Positions 13,398-14,051 of a stretch of DNA of 14,051 nucleotides are shown here, in pieces (position 1 is the stretch's first letter; each line of letters opens with the position of its first letter). This DNA comes from JASJGK01 sp033791585 (GTDB lineage Bacteria > SAR324 > XYD2-FULL-50-16), in contig JASJGK010000300.1 in NCBI GenBank assembly GCA_033791585.1, forward strand, positions 1 to 14,051. The letters run 5' to 3'. The position numbers were made by a program, and so were the translations under genes. Below the pieces are notes generated by a model. The model had not been told where the DNA came from and made no database searches. It saw only the letters and a list, made by a program, of their open reading frames with translations.

Positions 13398-13783
13398 TTA
13401 ACTTCATTTTTATTCCAGCCAGGAATCACCACGGTAACATCTTGTGAGCCATCGGGGACAACGCAACAGGCTAATCTAGAGTTGAGTTTGATGGCAGGTG
13501 CTTTTTCCATGTAATCCTCTTCTCGCTCACTGGATTCGTTACAAGTATCCAAACCCTTTTCAATGTAGACATGGCAGGTGGAACAAGCTTGCACGCCACC
13601 GCAGGTATGCTCTATTAATCCTTCATCATGGGTGGAGACGATATCTAAAACAGAACCAGGTAGCCCATGGCGGCTGAAAGGGATTTTATCTACTTCTACT
13701 TCGAGTTCAATATTGGCAGGTAGAATTGTCATTTTATAATTTTTTGTCGGTGCTGGTGGGCAGGGGACTCTGTACTTTCTCAT
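13391..13783 (-). CDS. fdx: [2Fe-2S] ferredoxin, adrenodoxin/ISC type
   Basis: Small soluble electron carrier; members of this type supply electrons to iron-sulfur cluster assembly. The cluster ligands are C61, C67 and C70 in CGGVQACSTC (Cys-x5-Cys-x2-Cys, the adrenodoxin spacing) plus C106 in SRLAC (numbering from the chosen start). The segment after the third ligand (HVYIEKGLDTCNESSEREED) and the ending VTVVIPGW match ISC ferredoxins rather than plant-type ones. I chose the ATG at 13783 because AAAAAAGG lies 4 bases upstream, giving 130 residues. A TTG at 13798 would add five residues, and the ATG at 13732 (MTILPANIE) would fit family N-termini best but has no ribosome site. No other isc genes are in the window, so a different redox partner is possible. 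Confidence 0.88.
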   Translation of the reverse strand: MRKYRVPCPPAPTKNYKMTILPANIELEVEVDKIPFSRHGLPGSVLDIVSTHDEGLIEHTCGGVQACSTCHVYIEKGLDTCNESSEREEDYMEKAPAIKLNSRLACCVVPDGSQDVTVVIPGWNKNEVKE

Positions 13784-13784
13784 G

Positions 13785-13871
13785 GTGCCTTTTTTCAAGT
13801 TTTTATATAATTTAACAGAAGTGCCTTTTTTTGTGAATAGCAGAACAGTGACTTGTCTCTAAAAAAAGGCA
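13785..13871. repeat. Three copies of a GGCA/A-tract element
   Basis: GTGCCTTTTTT occurs at 13785-13795 and again at 13821-13831, 36 bases apart. The downstream copy (minus sense AAAAAAGGCAC) contains the ferredoxin ribosome binding site. A third copy in the opposite sense, AAAAAAAGGCA at 13861-13871, forms a perfect 11-base inverted repeat with 13822-13832 (28-base loop). The cluster covers the promoter region between the divergent ferredoxin gene and the right-edge gene. Confidence 0.5.
13809..13837 (-). promoter_or_regulatory. Putative promoter of the ferredoxin gene
   Basis: On the minus strand TTCACA (plus positions 13832-13837) and TAAATT (13809-13814) are separated by exactly 17 bases, matching 5 of 6 and 4 of 6 positions of the sigma-70 consensus. 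The expected transcription start near 13802 would leave a leader of about 20 bases before the ATG at 13783. Confidence 0.4.
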
Positions 13872-13968
13872 TATATTCAAATAAGAATATTAGAATAGTT
13901 TGACCTGCGAATATAATTGTAGTATTTCCTACCTAACCTTTATGAAAACTTTATTCCTGTGGTATGCA

Positions 13969-14051
13969 ATGAACTTTAAAAAAATTCTCACACTAGTACT
14001 TATTTGCTTTTACTCTTCAGCAGCATTTGCCGCCGAAGAAATGATGCCTTT
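13969..14051 (+). CDS. Exported protein, 5' end only (runs off right edge)
   Basis: The first 27 codons read as a signal peptide: MNFKKILTLVLICFYSSAAF, then A-A-E-E, with likely cleavage after Ala-Phe-Ala. The mature protein would start AEEMMP. An in-frame ATG at 13942 would add nine residues (MKTLFLWYA) and make a less typical signal peptide; neither ATG has a clear ribosome site. Upstream there is a TATAAT at 13912-13917 with only a poor -35 (TTAGAA, 13890-13895, 16 bases away). Too little is visible to name the product. Confidence 0.55.
   Translation, partial: MNFKKILTLVLICFYSSAAFAAEEMMP

Noticed and set aside
13900..13917. TTGACC and TATAAT as a promoter for the right-edge gene
   Set aside because: They are only 6 bases apart, far from the usual 17. 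Using TTGACC with TATTTC at 13923 gives proper spacing but a poor -10.
1..14051. tRNA, rRNA, CRISPR, insertion sequence or prophage content
   Set aside because: No cloverleaf or CCA-end region, no regularly spaced repeats, no transposase or integrase motifs and no terminal inverted repeats with target duplications were seen on either strand.

Overview
The window reads as a compact chromosomal segment of a Gram-negative, flagellated bacterium. The mix of genes is most like the Bdellovibrionota or older 'Deltaproteobacteria': an ftsH-folP-cdaA-(ybbR) operon, flagellar export genes fliP and fliQ, a GspE-type secretion ATPase, a membrane protein with a cyclase-like domain, and an ISC-type ferredoxin. 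This placement is inferred from gene content and general protein character, with no database search. By eye the DNA is moderately AT-rich. Intergenic gaps are short except for one stretch near the right end.

Left part (1-3773, minus strand): ftsH, folP, cdaA and the first codons of a ybbR/cdaR-like gene are packed with overlaps or gaps of a few bases, so they are probably one operon. It combines membrane protein quality control, folate synthesis and cyclic di-AMP synthesis with its regulator. A small J-domain gene (3932-4408, plus) diverges from it. Facing that gene is the fliP-fliQ pair (4442-5503, minus), which has neither fliO nor fliR beside it.

Centre (5670-8087, minus): a large Wzy/O-antigen-ligase-family membrane protein with a basic N-terminal tail and a long soluble C-terminal part. 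It diverges from a plus-strand group: a DnaQ-like 3'-5' exonuclease with a TTG start, a GspE/PilB-family ATPase overlapping it by 11 bases, and, 81 bases further on, a HAMP-containing receptor. That receptor's class III cyclase domain has lost most of its catalytic residues.

Right part (12601-14051): about 790 bases after the receptor gene hold only short open frames in three phases, two with good ribosome binding sites, and a 125-codon open frame with no usable start. I read this as a decaying locus or a cluster of very small genes. Beyond it lie an adrenodoxin-type [2Fe-2S] ferredoxin (minus strand), an upstream region with three copies of a GGCA/A-tract element, and the signal-peptide start of a gene running off the right edge.

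I saw no rRNA, tRNA, CRISPR array, transposase or attachment site. No previously undescribed system can be demonstrated from the sequence alone. The best leads are the degenerate cyclase receptor beside the secretion ATPase and the unexplained 12601-13368 region.
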